Shown in pieces: positions 18,269 to 28,733 of a stretch of DNA of 64,000 nucleotides; positions within the stretch are counted from its first letter, which is position 1, and every line of letters begins with the position of its first letter. Source of the DNA: Neopusillimonas maritima (GTDB lineage Bacteria > Pseudomonadota > Gammaproteobacteria > Burkholderiales > Burkholderiaceae_B). The translations under genes and the position numbers were made by a program. Below the pieces are notes generated by a model. It worked only from the letters and a program-made list of their open reading frames with translations. It did no database searches and was not told where the DNA came from. The stretch lies in contig NZ_NQOU01000001.1 in the NCBI RefSeq assembly GCF_003576595.1, positions 932,337-996,336 on the forward strand, written 5' to 3'.

Positions 18269-19057
18269 CTAAGAAACAAGAAGGGCCGACGCGCCCGACA
18301 ACACCAAGTAGGGACCAAAAGGCAGTGTTTGCGCTAATACTGAGCCGGCATCAACGCGATCAGTGCGCTGTCCGAATCGCAAGAAATGACGAACAAAAAC
18401 AACCATTAACCCCAAAAAACACGCCCACAGCAGCACCAGAGGCAAAAGCCCATACCCCAGCCAGGCCCCAAGAGCGGCGGTCAATTTGAAGTCACCGTGT
18501 CCCATGCCTTCCCTGCCCCTTATACAAAGAAACACCCATGAAAGCAGCCACAAAAATCCATAACCCGCCATGGCACCGCCTACAGACTGGTGCAACGACA
18601 CAGGCAAAATACCCGACCACGACAAACCCAAGCCCAGCCAAAGCAACGGCAAGGTCAGCAAATCCGGCAATAAACCGGTATGGGCGTCGATCATGGCCAG
18701 CATAACAAGCACACCTAACGCACCTAAAAGAGAAATGGCATAAACCGATACACCGTAGCGCGCGCCCACCCAGGCACCCAAAACACCGCCCAGCCCCGAA
18801 GCACCTGCCAAGCGTCGCAGGCTTCCCACCCCTGATCGTGTCGCCCCCGCTGTCAACATGCAAATATTTCTGACGCCGTTTGCGGCCAGCAGGCTACACA
18901 CGCCTACGACTATCGCGCCCGTCGTGGCCAAGACAACGATCGCACCGAGATGCGTTTGCCATGCCGGAAACGGCCACTCAAACAACTCAACCCAGTGACG
19001 CAACGAAACAGAGTTGCGTAGAATAAGCGCTATATTCAATTCTTGATGGAAAGCCAT
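18269..19057 (-). CDS. A24-type prepilin peptidase lacking the N-terminal methylase/zinc domain
   Basis: The 262-residue integral membrane protein has the two catalytic Asp motifs of family A24: AMIDAHTGLLPD (D124) and GMGHGDFK (D189), plus the LPFGPYL ending. Classic PilD proteins begin with a cytoplasmic methyltransferase region with two CxxC zinc motifs. Here the first 100 residues contain only isolated cysteines (C54 and C66) and no CxxC. It could still cleave prepilins but probably cannot N-methylate them as PilD does (inference). coaE follows, as expected for pilD, but no pilB or pilC is next to it. The start codon is 1 base from the divergent lipoprotein start; an internal start is possible. 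Confidence 0.8.
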   Translation of the reverse strand: MAFHQELNIALILRNSVSLRHWVELFEWPFPAWQTHLGAIVVLATTGAIVVGVCSLLAANGVRNICMLTAGATRSGVGSLRRLAGASGLGGVLGAWVGARYGVSVYAISLLGALGVLVMLAMIDAHTGLLPDLLTLPLLWLGLGLSWSGILPVSLHQSVGGAMAGYGFLWLLSWVFLCIRGREGMGHGDFKLTAALGAWLGYGLLPLVLLWACFLGLMVVFVRHFLRFGQRTDRVDAGSVLAQTLPFGPYLVLSGASALLVS

Positions 19058-19058
19058 T

Positions 19059-19748
19059 ATGCGAGCCCCTATTAATTTTCTAAGCGCAGTTGCCCGGCCC
19101 AGCTTTCACCCTGCAACCGTGGCGGCCATCAGCCTCATTACGCTGGCCGGATGCGCGCAGCAGCAACAACCGGGTTACTACGAACCCGCCAAAGAGTCCA
19201 CGCTGTCGGATGCGCGGTCTCAAGCTCAGGGGCGCCAGGACACTCGTGCACCGTCGCAGTTACAGCTGGGTTTCGGCAAAGACCAAACCGAACAACCGCC
19301 GGCGGAAACCCAAGATCAAGAAGCAACAGAATCGGGATCGGCCGACCAAACAAATGTCATCCGCCCCTTACGTGAACCTAAAACCTTTCTGGGCACTTTG
19401 CCATGCAACATGACCCTGCAGTCGTGCTCAGCCAGCCGTTTCACACTTACACTGGCGCCATCGGGCGAGTGGCGGGCCCGAGCCCAGCCTTTAGACGGCG
19501 CGGCAACCAACCAGCCGTTTTTGGAACAAGGTTGCTGGAAAGTGATCGGCACCGAACCCTGGCGCATTCGTTTGCAAACCCGTGACGACACGACACTGAG
19601 CGCCCTCACCTTTGAACACAACAATCTATTGCGCTTGAACAGCATGAACAATGTGGAAGCCGCGTTGCCATTCCATTTAACACGCCAGGCCGACATTGAC
19701 GGCATAAATGAACTTAAAGATCAGCCGGCAATGAACTGCCGTCCTTGA
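19059..19748 (+). CDS. Putative lipoprotein, C-terminal part weakly NlpE-like
   Basis: The 229-residue protein has a hydrophobic signal (VAAISLITLAG) ending in the lipobox LAGC, with Cys32 as acylation site. A Gln/Glu/Ser-rich linker spans about 33-108. The C-terminal half contains FLGTLPCNMT and GCWKVIGTEPWRI, which recalls the GTLPCADC start and beta-barrel of NlpE/COG3015 proteins. That resemblance is weak and I would not name it NlpE. It is divergent from the prepilin peptidase gene, with a single base between the two ATGs. Its 3' end overlaps the LuxR-type gene on the other strand by 35 bases. Confidence 0.7.
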   Translation: MRAPINFLSAVARPSFHPATVAAISLITLAGCAQQQQPGYYEPAKESTLSDARSQAQGRQDTRAPSQLQLGFGKDQTEQPPAETQDQEATESGSADQTNVIRPLREPKTFLGTLPCNMTLQSCSASRFTLTLAPSGEWRARAQPLDGAATNQPFLEQGCWKVIGTEPWRIRLQTRDDTTLSALTFEHNNLLRLNSMNNVEAALPFHLTRQADIDGINELKDQPAMNCRP

Positions 19749-20136
19749 ACCATTTATAGGGAAAGCCGTTGGATATAACGGCATCGTATGCGCACCGGTG
19801 ACTCGCACTGCATTGTGCTTTGTTGCACTCCCGCATACCCGACGGCCCTACGGCACCCTGTGTATCGCCGGCTTTACAAAACCGATATACGGGCCAACGC
19901 CCTTGGTAGTCGCTAATACCCAGACTTCGAAGCCACAGCCGGGTTAACTGAACAGCATTGCGCACATCGGTTTTATCGAAAATCCGGGCCCGGTGTGCCT
20001 CGACAGTGCGCTGAGACAACGCCATTTCCAGCGCGATGTATTTATTCGACATTCCCTCGACGATACCAAGCATGACCTCGCGTTCCCGGGGTGAAAGAAT
20101 GCAGAACGGCTTAACTTCGAATTGAGTCTGGTCCAT
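19714..20136 (-). CDS. Small LuxR-type DNA-binding protein with a cysteine-rich C-terminal tail
   Basis: ATG 20136 is supported by GGAG five bases upstream; the longer in-frame start at 20187 has no such site. The 140-residue protein has almost no N-terminal domain: the LuxR/FixJ helix-turn-helix begins at about residue 13 (LSPREREVM, then LSQRTVEAHRARI, to about 70). Receiver and autoinducer domains are both absent. Residues 71-140 match no family I know and contain four Cys (C87, C104, C109, C115) in FCKAGD, RECNKAQC and HRC. Metal binding or redox sensing is only a possibility. Target genes are unknown; neighbours are a lipoprotein (convergent) and panC. Confidence 0.8.
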   Translation of the reverse strand: MDQTQFEVKPFCILSPREREVMLGIVEGMSNKYIALEMALSQRTVEAHRARIFDKTDVRNAVQLTRLWLRSLGISDYQGRWPVYRFCKAGDTQGAVGPSGMRECNKAQCSASHRCAYDAVISNGFPYKWFKDGSSLPADL

Positions 20137-20216
20137 TTTGTCTCCAACGGTTATTTTCTGGAAACAATTTTGACACGAAAGAAACAATTCGTAACCTAAC
20201 AGAACTGTCAGGATAT

Positions 20217-21113
<897 letters not shown>

Positions 21114-21119
21114 TTAACC

Positions 21120-21998
21120 TTAATTTGCGGCTTGCGTTGTGTAGGTGAGCCGCACGTATATGGGCGCATAAGGCGCGGCCTGGGTTACCTCCAGCAAAGA
21201 CTCGCGCGCCAATTCGAGCATCGCCAGAAAATGCACCACAATCACCGGCACAGTATGCCCTTGGTCGACTGATTCACTGAAAAGCTCGGTAAACTCCATG
21301 AATCTCACATCGGCCAAGCGGCGCAAAATACGTGTCATATGCTCACGCACCGACAACTGTTCACGCGTAATTTTGTGATGCGCATTCAGTTTTGCCCGAC
21401 GCATTATATCGGCCCATGCCTGCCGCAAGTCATCTGCGCTGACGTCGGGCAACATTCTCTCAACGCGAATATCCATCAACGCGTGCGCGCGCTGAAAATC
21501 GCGCCCCAATTGCGGTAATTCATTCAATTTTTGAGCCGCCAGCTTCATGCGCTCGTACTCGAGTAGCCGACGCACCAATTCGGCCCGGGGGTCATCCGGC
21601 TCCTCTCCTGTGTCTGTTTTCTTAACCGGTAAAAGCATGCGCGACTTAATCTCGATAAGTAACGCAGCCATTAACAGATACTCCCCCGCCAGCTCAAGGT
21701 TGTGCTCACGTATTTGATCAACATACGACAAATACTGGCGCGTGACTTCCGCCATGGGAATGTCCAGAACGTTGAAATTCTGTTTGCGGATTAAATACAA
21801 GAGCAAATCGAGCGGCCCCTCGAAGGTTTCCAGAAAAACCTCAAGTGCATCAGGCGGGATATAAAGATCTTGCGGCAAGGCGAACAAAGGTTCACCATAC
21901 AATCGCGCAAAAGCGACCGAATCGACGACATTGGGCGTACTATCGATAGCCGGATCGACCAAAGCCCCGATATCGGGTGGTTGAGCCCGGTTAGGCAT
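21120..21998 (-). CDS. scpA: Segregation and condensation protein A
   Basis: The 292-residue kleisin shows the ScpA pattern: an N-terminal YIPPDALEVFLETFEGPLDL segment, YLLMAALLIEIKSRMLLP, and a C-terminal winged-helix part. ScpA bridges Smc heads together with ScpB to compact chromosomes (known). Residues 1-38 form a variable extension before the conserved core. The gene begins 5 bases after the DUF3460 stop, so they are cotranscribed. The scpB partner is not in the window. Confidence 0.94.
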   Translation of the reverse strand: MPNRAQPPDIGALVDPAIDSTPNVVDSVAFARLYGEPLFALPQDLYIPPDALEVFLETFEGPLDLLLYLIRKQNFNVLDIPMAEVTRQYLSYVDQIREHNLELAGEYLLMAALLIEIKSRMLLPVKKTDTGEEPDDPRAELVRRLLEYERMKLAAQKLNELPQLGRDFQRAHALMDIRVERMLPDVSADDLRQAWADIMRRAKLNAHHKITREQLSVREHMTRILRRLADVRFMEFTELFSESVDQGHTVPVIVVHFLAMLELARESLLEVTQAAPYAPIYVRLTYTTQAAN

Positions 21999-22003
21999 TC
22001 GAA

Positions 22004-22192
22004 TTACTTGGTTTGATAAACATAAGGCGCTTGAGGTACTTTGGCCGCGCGATAATTTTCCAGCAACTCGGAATCAAGTTGCCGTTCCCACAAGCGAGCC
22101 CGCCCCTCACGCTGGCGTTGCTCGGTGTCAGGGTGCTCGCGCTTATATTCTTTCAAAAACTGCGTAATTTCCGACTCGTAATTCTTGGCCAT
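22004..22192 (-). CDS. DUF3460 family small protein
   Basis: The 62-residue, highly charged protein starts MAKNYESEITQFLKEYK and ends YVYQTK. This pattern is DUF3460, a family I know only from betaproteobacteria and almost always placed in front of scpA, as here (5-base gap). Its function is unknown. There is no signal or membrane segment. The constant link to scpA suggests some role tied to chromosome segregation, which is inference. Confidence 0.88.
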   Translation of the reverse strand: MAKNYESEITQFLKEYKREHPDTEQRQREGRARLWERQLDSELLENYRAAKVPQAPYVYQTK

Positions 22193-22279
22193 AATCTCAA
22201 TTCAATAAAATAGGTTTGCCAACGCATTGGCTCGCATCATATTCCAGTTTACTTCAGCCGCAAAAAGTTAGAATCCGTT

Positions 22280-23725
22280 ATGTCCGAAACGCCATCATCA
22301 CCCTCCTCAGAAGAGGCCGGCCGGGAACGGAAAGCAGTGCGCATGATCCCCTTTATTGTGGGTTGTGCACTTTTCATGCAAATGCTGGATGCCACGGTCG
22401 TGGCCACGGCCATTCCAGCCATGGCGGCCTCTTTGGGCACAACAGCGGTACAAATGAATATATCCATTACCAGCTACTTGCTGGCACTGGCCGTGTTCGT
22501 GCCCATCAGCGGTTGGGCCGCCGAACGTTTCGGCGCACGCCGTCTATTCATTACAGCAATTGCGCTTTTTTCACTCAGCTCTATTGCATGCGCGGTTTCC
22601 CAAAACCTTATACAACTTGTATTAGCACGTATCGCGCAAGGCGCTGCCGGTGCCATGATGGTTCCCGTCGGGCGCATTATTATGCTGCGTAAAACGCCCA
22701 AAGAAGACTTGCTCAAAGCCATGGCCTTTCTGGCCATGCCTGCATTGCTAGGCCCGATTTTAGGGCCGCCGGTTGGGGGGTTTCTGGTGACGTACGCTTC
22801 TTGGCACTGGATCTTTCTTATTAACGTGCCGGTCGGTGTATTGGGGATTTATCTCGTCATGCGATTTATCCGGGAGGAACTGCCCACAACGTCACCGCGC
22901 ATGGATTGGCCTGGGTTCATTTTAAGCGCGGTCTGTCTTGCCGCGCTGGTTTCGGGGTTCGAAGCCATTGGCCACCAAGGCATTTCCACAACTCAAGTCT
23001 TGCTATTGCTGGCAACGGGCCTGATCTGCGGCGTACTGTACATACATCATGCGCGTCGTTGCGATCAGCCCATTCTGGATCTGAGCCTGTTACGCATCCC
23101 TTCGTTTGCCGTTTCAATTCTGGGCGGGAACCTATGTCGCTTTATGGTTGGCTCCATGCCGTTCCTTCTGGCCATTCTGCTGCAGGTTACATTCAATTTT
23201 TCTGCGTTTCTGGCCGGCCTGATCACGTTTACCGGCGCGGCAGGTGCGTTGATTATGAAAGTTGTCGCCACCCGAATTATTGAACGCTTCGGCTATAAAA
23301 CAGTCCTCACGTGGAATGCGTTGATATCGGGGTTGTTCGTTGTATTGTGCGCGTTATTCCAAAACAGTACCCCGTTATGGGTCATGGTCGCCATTCTGGC
23401 AACCGGCGGTATTTTCCGGTCGCTGCAATTCACTGCAGTCAATACCTTAACCTATGCCGAGCTCAATTCGAACCAAATGAGCAAAGCCAGCACCCTCGCG
23501 GCAATGGCCCAGCAGTTGGGCATCAGTTTGGGAGTGGGCTGCGCCGCGCTGGTACTTAACTTAAGCATGAGTTGGCGCGAAGCAACCTCACTCGAACGTG
23601 TGGATGTCATGTGGGGCTTCATTGTCATTGGCCTGATTACTGCAACGTCTTTTTTCTCTTTCCGGCGCCTGCCGGCAAATGCCACGGCAGCTTTGGAAAA
23701 TAAAACACGACGTCGGCAAGCCTGA
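22280..23725 (+). CDS. DHA2-type (14-TM) MFS drug exporter
   Basis: The 481-residue inner-membrane protein has the MFS pattern: MQMLDATVVATAIPAM in TM1 (the DHA2 motif D1), the loop motif GWAAERFGARR between TM2 and TM3, and GPILGPPVGGFLV in TM5 (motif C of antiporters). About 14 hydrophobic segments are visible, as in EmrB/QacA drug:H+ antiporters. No adaptor or outer-membrane gene is adjacent. It converges on the XRE/MmyB regulator gene with 35 bases between them, but control by that regulator is only a guess. The substrate is unknown. Confidence 0.9.
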   Translation: MSETPSSPSSEEAGRERKAVRMIPFIVGCALFMQMLDATVVATAIPAMAASLGTTAVQMNISITSYLLALAVFVPISGWAAERFGARRLFITAIALFSLSSIACAVSQNLIQLVLARIAQGAAGAMMVPVGRIIMLRKTPKEDLLKAMAFLAMPALLGPILGPPVGGFLVTYASWHWIFLINVPVGVLGIYLVMRFIREELPTTSPRMDWPGFILSAVCLAALVSGFEAIGHQGISTTQVLLLLATGLICGVLYIHHARRCDQPILDLSLLRIPSFAVSILGGNLCRFMVGSMPFLLAILLQVTFNFSAFLAGLITFTGAAGALIMKVVATRIIERFGYKTVLTWNALISGLFVVLCALFQNSTPLWVMVAILATGGIFRSLQFTAVNTLTYAELNSNQMSKASTLAAMAQQLGISLGVGCAALVLNLSMSWREATSLERVDVMWGFIVIGLITATSFFSFRRLPANATAALENKTRRRQA

Positions 23726-23760
23726 TCTAAAGCGACCATCCATGCACGCGCCTTAACCCT

Positions 23761-24558
23761 TTAATCGGCCTCATCCAGCAACATCACCAGCTTGCAATCG
23801 GGCCTTATCGCCAAATGAAATGTCATCTGACGATACGATACCCGGCCTTTGTCCGGGTGAATAAACGCACGACTTCCGCCTTCACGTTCCACCACCGTCT
23901 GGCGCGTCCACCAATGCGCAAATACAGGGCTGGTTTCCAGCAATGAGTCGATCAGAGCACTCACTTCCGGCTCTTCTGCAAACGATGCCGTCTCCGCCCG
24001 GAATTCAGCCACAACACGCTGCGCGCGCGCCTCCCAATCCTCAACCAGGGCTCTGGCCGCCTCGTCCTGAAACATAAAACGCAACAGATTGGGCTGGGAG
24101 TCGCGATCGGGCCAGCCCGAAAAAAGCTCCAGCATAAGACTATTGCGGCACAGAACATTCCAGCTACGATCAAGAATATAGGCCGGCACGGTTATGCTAT
24201 CCACGCATAACTGCAAGCCTTCCGGCAATTGCTCCAGCGTCTCACGCCCATGCTCGGGATCGGTAGCCTCGGCCAATTCAAACAAATAGTGTCGTTCTGC
24301 ACGACTCATTTGCAAGACGCCGGCCAGCCGCGACCAAACCGCCGCAGACACAGAGACATCACGCCCTTGCTCGATCCAGGTGTACCAGGTCACGCTAATG
24401 CCGGCCAATTGGGCCACTTCCTCGCGGCGCAAGCCGGGAGTTCGGCGTCTGGCGCCCGCCGGCAAACCAGCGGCCTGCGGCGACACACGCGCACGCACAC
24501 TACGCAAAAACTCTCCCAGTGCGCGACGGCGTGCCGAATCGGAACCTGGGCCTATCAT
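23761..24558 (-). CDS. XRE-family regulator with MmyB-like ligand-binding domain
   Basis: The 265-residue protein has a helix-turn-helix in residues about 30-90: RRTPGLRREEVAQLAGISV then WYTWIEQGRDVSVS, the signature of MmyB-like regulators. The domain after residue 100 (LQLCVDSITVPAYILD.SWNVLCRN) is the PAS-like MmyB fold that binds fatty acids in Streptomyces MmyB relatives (known). It is probably a cytoplasmic repressor or activator. It starts 9 bases before the metH stop on the same strand and ends facing the MFS exporter. Targets are not visible. Confidence 0.9.
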   Translation of the reverse strand: MIGPGSDSARRRALGEFLRSVRARVSPQAAGLPAGARRRTPGLRREEVAQLAGISVTWYTWIEQGRDVSVSAAVWSRLAGVLQMSRAERHYLFELAEATDPEHGRETLEQLPEGLQLCVDSITVPAYILDRSWNVLCRNSLMLELFSGWPDRDSQPNLLRFMFQDEAARALVEDWEARAQRVVAEFRAETASFAEEPEVSALIDSLLETSPVFAHWWTRQTVVEREGGSRAFIHPDKGRVSYRQMTFHLAIRPDCKLVMLLDEAD

Positions 24559-24566
24559 GACAGCGC

Positions 24567-27500
24567 TTAAGTGGTTGCCACGCTGGGTTTAAAACCCAGC
24601 ACACTGGCCAAAGTACGCCGCACGTCATCTTCATTCCGACCGCTGCGCTGTACATAATCGTTGAACTGGTCTTCGCCGATATTACCCACGTTAAAATATT
24701 GCGACTGCGGATGGCTTAAGTAAAAGCCCGACACACTGGAAGCCGGATACATCGCAAAACTATCCGTCAGTTCCATGCCAATACTCTGCGCTTGCAAAAC
24801 CTGGAACATATCCCGCTTTACAACGTGCTCAGGGCAGGCCGGGTAACCAGGCGCCGGCCGAATACCCTGATACTTCTCGGCAATCAGCGATGGGTTGTCA
24901 AGCGCTTCATCGGGCACATAGCCCCACAAATCGGTACGCACCCGTGCATGCAGGCATTCAGCAAAACCTTCGGCGAAACGATCGGCCAGGGCTTTGAGCA
25001 TAATGACTGAATAATCGTCGTTATCGTTCTGGAACATCTGCTCATACTTTTCAATGCCCAAGCCACCGGTAACTGCAAATAAACCAATATAGTCTTTCAC
25101 ACCAGATGATTTGGGCGCAATGTAATCGGCCAGACATTTATTATCGACGCCTTCCCGCTTTACCCCCTGCTGACGCAGGTTTCGCCAAGTGAACAGTACC
25201 TTGGAACGCGTGTCATCGGTATAGACCTCAATATCTTCGCCGTGTACCGTGTTGGCCGGGTAAAAAGCCACGACCCCATTGGCCGTGAGCCAGCGGCCGT
25301 CGATAATCTTTCGCAACATGGCCTGCCCCTCGTCCAAGAGCTTACGCGCCTGCTCACCAACGATTTTGTCATCCAGAATGGCGGGGTATTGCCCGAACAG
25401 GCTCCAGGTCTGAAAGAACGGCGTCCAGTCGATATAGCGCGCAATTTCCGCAAGATCATAATGTTTGAACTCACGGCGACCAATGAACTTGGGTTTGGGC
25501 GGCGTATACGTAGACCAGTCGATGTCCGGCCGATTGTTGCGCGCTTCCTTTAACGAAACCAGCGGCGTTTCCTTGCGCTTGGCATGGCGTTCCCGAACCT
25601 GCTCGTACTCTTTGGCCAAAGCATCAAGATAGGCTTGCGACTGATCGGACACCAGTTGTGTAGCGACACCCACGGAACGGCTGGCATCGGGCACGTAAAT
25701 TACCGGGCCTTCATAGTTTGGCGCAATTTTCACGGCGGTATGCACGCGGCTGGTGGTGGCGCCCCCTACCAGCAAGGGTGTTTTACGCTCTTTAAAATAA
25801 GGGTCACGCTGCATTTCCGAAGCCACATACGCCATTTCCTCCAGGCTGGGCGTAATTAAGCCCGATAGCCCGACAATGTCGGCGTTCTCTTCCTTGGCTT
25901 TGGCCAGAATTTCGGCGCAGGGAACCATCACCCCCATGTTCACCACTTCAAAGTTATTACATTGAAGTACGACGGTCACGATGTTCTTGCCGATGTCGTG
26001 AACATCACCCTTTACGGTCGCAATCACAATTTTGCCTTTGGCACGGACATCGCCGCCGGCAGCTTGAATCTGACGTTTTTCCTCTTCAATAAAGGGAATC
26101 AAGTGCGCAACGGCCTGTTTCATAACGCGCGCCGACTTGACCACCTGGGGCAAGAACATTTTGCCGGAACCGAACAGGTCGCCCACGACATTCATGCCAT
26201 CCATCAGCGGCCCTTCAATAACCTGAATCGGGCGTCCACCCTGATCGGCAATTTTCTGACGAACCTCTTCCGTATCCTCGACAATAAACGTGGTAATGCC
26301 ATGGACCAAAGCGTGAATCAGGCGCTCCTCAACCGATTGATCGCGCCAGGCCAGATCCTCTTCTCGTTTCGTACCAGAGCCCTTGACCGTTTCGGCAAAC
26401 ACCACCAAACGTTCCGTGGGCGTCAGTTCATCCGCTTCGTCGGAGCGCGCTACGGGAGGGTTGCGGTCCAGCACCACGTCTTCAATCAGGTCGAGCAATT
26501 TCTTATCGATATCCTGATATACGCCCAACTGACCGGCATTCACAATACCCATGGTCAAGCCTTCCTGAATGGCGTAGTACAGGAACACCGTATGAATCGC
26601 TTCGCGCACGGGCTCGTTCCCACGGAACGAAAAACTCACGTTCGAGATACCCCCCGATACACGCGCATGGGGTAAATTCTGGGTAATCCAGCGCGTACCT
26701 TCGATAAAGTCGACCGCATAATGATTGTGTTCATCAATGCCGGTGGCAATCGCAAATACGTTTGGATCAAAAATAATGTCTTCCGGTGGGAAGCCTACTT
26801 CTTCAACCAGCAACTTATAAGCTTTGCCACAAATATCAATACGGCGCTGCAGTGTATCGGCCTGACCTTTTTCATCGAAAGCCATCACCACCACGGCCGC
26901 ACCGTACTTGCGGCACAAACGCGCCTGCTCAAGAAACGGCTCAACCCCTTCCTTCATGGAGATGGAGTTCACCACCGCCTTGCCCTGCACACATTGCAAG
27001 CCCGCTTCGATCACGCTCCATTTGGAGCTGTCGATCATAATAGGCACGCGGGAAATATCCGGCTCCGACGCCACCATATTCAGGAATCGGCGCATGCAGG
27101 CAGCCGAATCCAGCATGGCTTCGTCCATATTAATGTCGATAATCTGGGCGCCGCTTTCCACCTGCTGACGCGCTACCGACAAGGCTTCCTCGTAGTTCTC
27201 TTCGCGAATCAGGCGCAAAAACTTTTTGCTGCCCGTTACGTTGGTGCGCTCGCCTACATTGATGAACAACGAGTCGCCATCGAAGTTCAACGGTTCCAGA
27301 CCCGACAGGCGCGTTTTAACGGGAATTTCCGGAACCTGCCGAACCGGCAGACTGGCTACTTTTTCCACAATGGCCTGAATATGCTCGGGCGTAGTGCCGC
27401 AACATCCGCCCACCATGTTCACCAAACCGGCAGTCGCAAACTCCTGCAGCAGCGAAGAAGTGTCTTCCGGGGTCTCGTCAAAGCCCGTTTCCGCCATCGG

Positions 27501-28364
27501 GTTCGGTAAGCCGGCGTTGGGGTAAACACACACATAGGTGTCGCAAATTTTAGCCAGCTCGGCCACATAGGGGCGCATTAACGCCGCACCCAGGGCACAG
27601 TTCAAACCAATGGTTACGGGGCGCGCATGGCGTACCGAGTTCCAGAATGCCTCGACGGTTTGCCCGGAAAGAATTCGCCCAGAAGCGTCGGTAACAGTAC
27701 CGGAGATCATGACGGGCAGGCGCACGCCACGTGCTTCAAACACCGACTCCACGGCAAAAATAGCCGCCTTGGCGTTCAACGTATCGAAGATGGTCTCTAT
27801 AAGTACGATGTCGATGCCGCCATCCAGCAACCCGTTCAACTGCTCGGTGTATGTCTCGCGCAACTCTTCGAATGTCACATTACGTGCTGCAGGGTCGTTG
27901 ACATCGGGCGAAATGGAGGCGGTTTTAGGCTGTGGCCCCAAAGCACCCGCAACGAAACGGGGGTGCTCGGGCGTGCTGAACTCATCGCATGCCTTGCGTG
28001 CCAGCTTGGCCGCCGCCACGTTCATCTCATAAGCCAGCTCGGGTAAACCGTAATCACCCTGCGCTACCGATGTTGCACCGAATGTATTGGTTTCGATGAC
28101 ATCGGCACCGGCTGCCAGATACTGACAATGAATTTCCGACACCAAATCGGGGCGAACCAAACACAAAAGCTCGTTATTTCCCTTCAGGTCTTTCCCATGC
28201 GCCACAAAACGCTCGCCCCGGAAATCCGCCTCCGATAACTTATAGCGCTGAATCATGGTGCCCACGGCGCCGTCAAGCACCAGAATGCGATCAGCCAGCG
28301 ATTCAACGAACCGACGACCATGGGTGTATGTATTCAAGGGATAGGGCAAATTGGGATATGACAC
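24567..28364 (-). CDS. metH: Cobalamin-dependent methionine synthase
   Basis: MetH moves a methyl group from methyltetrahydrofolate to homocysteine via methylcobalamin. The 1265 residues hold all four modules: homocysteine-binding (zinc ligands in IGLNCALGA and [10 protein letters not shown], about 15-335), pterin-binding (about 365-625), B12 cap and binding (GDVHDIGKN near residue 790, whose His is the lower cobalt ligand), and the AdoMet-dependent reactivation domain (about 925-1260). Length fits E. coli MetH (1227). It is divergent from btuB across an intergenic region with a cobalamin riboswitch. The riboswitch is oriented toward btuB, so it does not control metH. No metE is visible, so the cell may depend on B12 here (inference). 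Confidence 0.97.
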   Translation of the reverse strand: MSYPNLPYPLNTYTHGRRFVESLADRILVLDGAVGTMIQRYKLSEADFRGERFVAHGKDLKGNNELLCLVRPDLVSEIHCQYLAAGADVIETNTFGATSVAQGDYGLPELAYEMNVAAAKLARKACDEFSTPEHPRFVAGALGPQPKTASISPDVNDPAARNVTFEELRETYTEQLNGLLDGGIDIVLIETIFDTLNAKAAIFAVESVFEARGVRLPVMISGTVTDASGRILSGQTVEAFWNSVRHARPVTIGLNCALGAALMRPYVAELAKICDTYVCVYPNAGLPNPMAETGFDETPEDTSSLLQEFATAGLVNMVGGCCGTTPEHIQAIVEKVASLPVRQVPEIPVKTRLSGLEPLNFDGDSLFINVGERTNVTGSKKFLRLIREENYEEALSVARQQVESGAQIIDINMDEAMLDSAACMRRFLNMVASEPDISRVPIMIDSSKWSVIEAGLQCVQGKAVVNSISMKEGVEPFLEQARLCRKYGAAVVVMAFDEKGQADTLQRRIDICGKAYKLLVEEVGFPPEDIIFDPNVFAIATGIDEHNHYAVDFIEGTRWITQNLPHARVSGGISNVSFSFRGNEPVREAIHTVFLYYAIQEGLTMGIVNAGQLGVYQDIDKKLLDLIEDVVLDRNPPVARSDEADELTPTERLVVFAETVKGSGTKREEDLAWRDQSVEERLIHALVHGITTFIVEDTEEVRQKIADQGGRPIQVIEGPLMDGMNVVGDLFGSGKMFLPQVVKSARVMKQAVAHLIPFIEEEKRQIQAAGGDVRAKGKIVIATVKGDVHDIGKNIVTVVLQCNNFEVVNMGVMVPCAEILAKAKEENADIVGLSGLITPSLEEMAYVASEMQRDPYFKERKTPLLVGGATTSRVHTAVKIAPNYEGPVIYVPDASRSVGVATQLVSDQSQAYLDALAKEYEQVRERHAKRKETPLVSLKEARNNRPDIDWSTYTPPKPKFIGRREFKHYDLAEIARYIDWTPFFQTWSLFGQYPAILDDKIVGEQARKLLDEGQAMLRKIIDGRWLTANGVVAFYPANTVHGEDIEVYTDDTRSKVLFTWRNLRQQGVKREGVDNKCLADYIAPKSSGVKDYIGLFAVTGGLGIEKYEQMFQNDNDDYSVIMLKALADRFAEGFAECLHARVRTDLWGYVPDEALDNPSLIAEKYQGIRPAPGYPACPEHVVKRDMFQVLQAQSIGMELTDSFAMYPASSVSGFYLSHPQSQYFNVGNIGEDQFNDYVQRSGRNEDDVRRTLASVLGFKPSVATT

Positions 28365-28464
28365 GCGAACAGGCCTGAAACAATAAGAACTTAGGGGATA
28401 AACCCTTTATTGTAGCCCGTATATATCTTTTACCCTTTGGCTGTGCTAAAGTTTTGGCCCTGTC

Positions 28465-28658
28465 AGAGGTGCTTTCGGTTATCGGCAAAAAACAGTGTTA
28501 TCAACATTGTCGCCATTTCTGCGAAAGTTAAACGGGAAACAGAAACACGCATGCCACACAGGGATATATCAATTCATCCCTGTGTGGCACGGCATAAACT
28601 GTGCTGCCCCCGCAACGGTACTCATGCAACGCATGCCAGCCCGACACCGGCCCCTGTC
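28465..28658 (+). ncRNA. Cobalamin riboswitch upstream of btuB
   Basis: The leader contains the conserved blocks in order: GGTGCT near 28468, AACGGGAAAC near 28531, CTGCCCCCGCAACGGTA near 28604-28620, and the B12 box GCCAGCCCGACACCGGCC near 28635-28652. Known cobalamin riboswitches bind adenosyl- or methylcobalamin and shut down uptake genes. A hairpin terminator follows 10 bases later, so the control is probably by transcription termination. The whole gap 28365-28733 between metH and btuB otherwise holds only the two divergent promoters, which I could not place with confidence. Confidence 0.93.
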
Positions 28659-28667
28659 GAACCGGCG

Positions 28668-28690
28668 CACGCCTTTTGGCGTGTTTTATT
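28668..28690 (+). terminator. Intrinsic terminator serving as riboswitch expression platform
   Basis: The stem CACGCC/GGCGTG around a TTTT loop is followed by TTTTATT. It lies 10 bases after the B12 box and 44 bases before the btuB ATG, the position expected for a ligand-controlled terminator. The competing anti-terminator pairing was not worked out. Confidence 0.8.
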
Positions 28691-28733
28691 GTTAATAACG
28701 TGCGGGGACGCGCGTTATCTCGCAGGTCTTATC

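Noticed and set aside
20169-20196. TTGACA followed by TAACCT on the plus strand between the LuxR-type gene and panC
   Set aside because: It would drive transcription antisense into panC, and the -10 match is poor. I do not count it as a promoter.
25962-26675. A 237-codon plus-strand open frame inside metH
   Set aside because: It is antisense to the conserved pterin- and B12-binding modules, and its composition (rich in His, Arg, Asn) is typical of shadow frames.
26721-27509. A 262-codon open frame on the plus strand inside metH
   Set aside because: It is antisense to a well-conserved MetH region, has no ribosome site and no family resemblance. GC-rich antisense frames of this size are common here.
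28437-28733. In-frame extension of btuB upstream of ATG 28734
   Set aside because: It would translate through the cobalamin riboswitch and terminator. The signal peptide begins at 28734.
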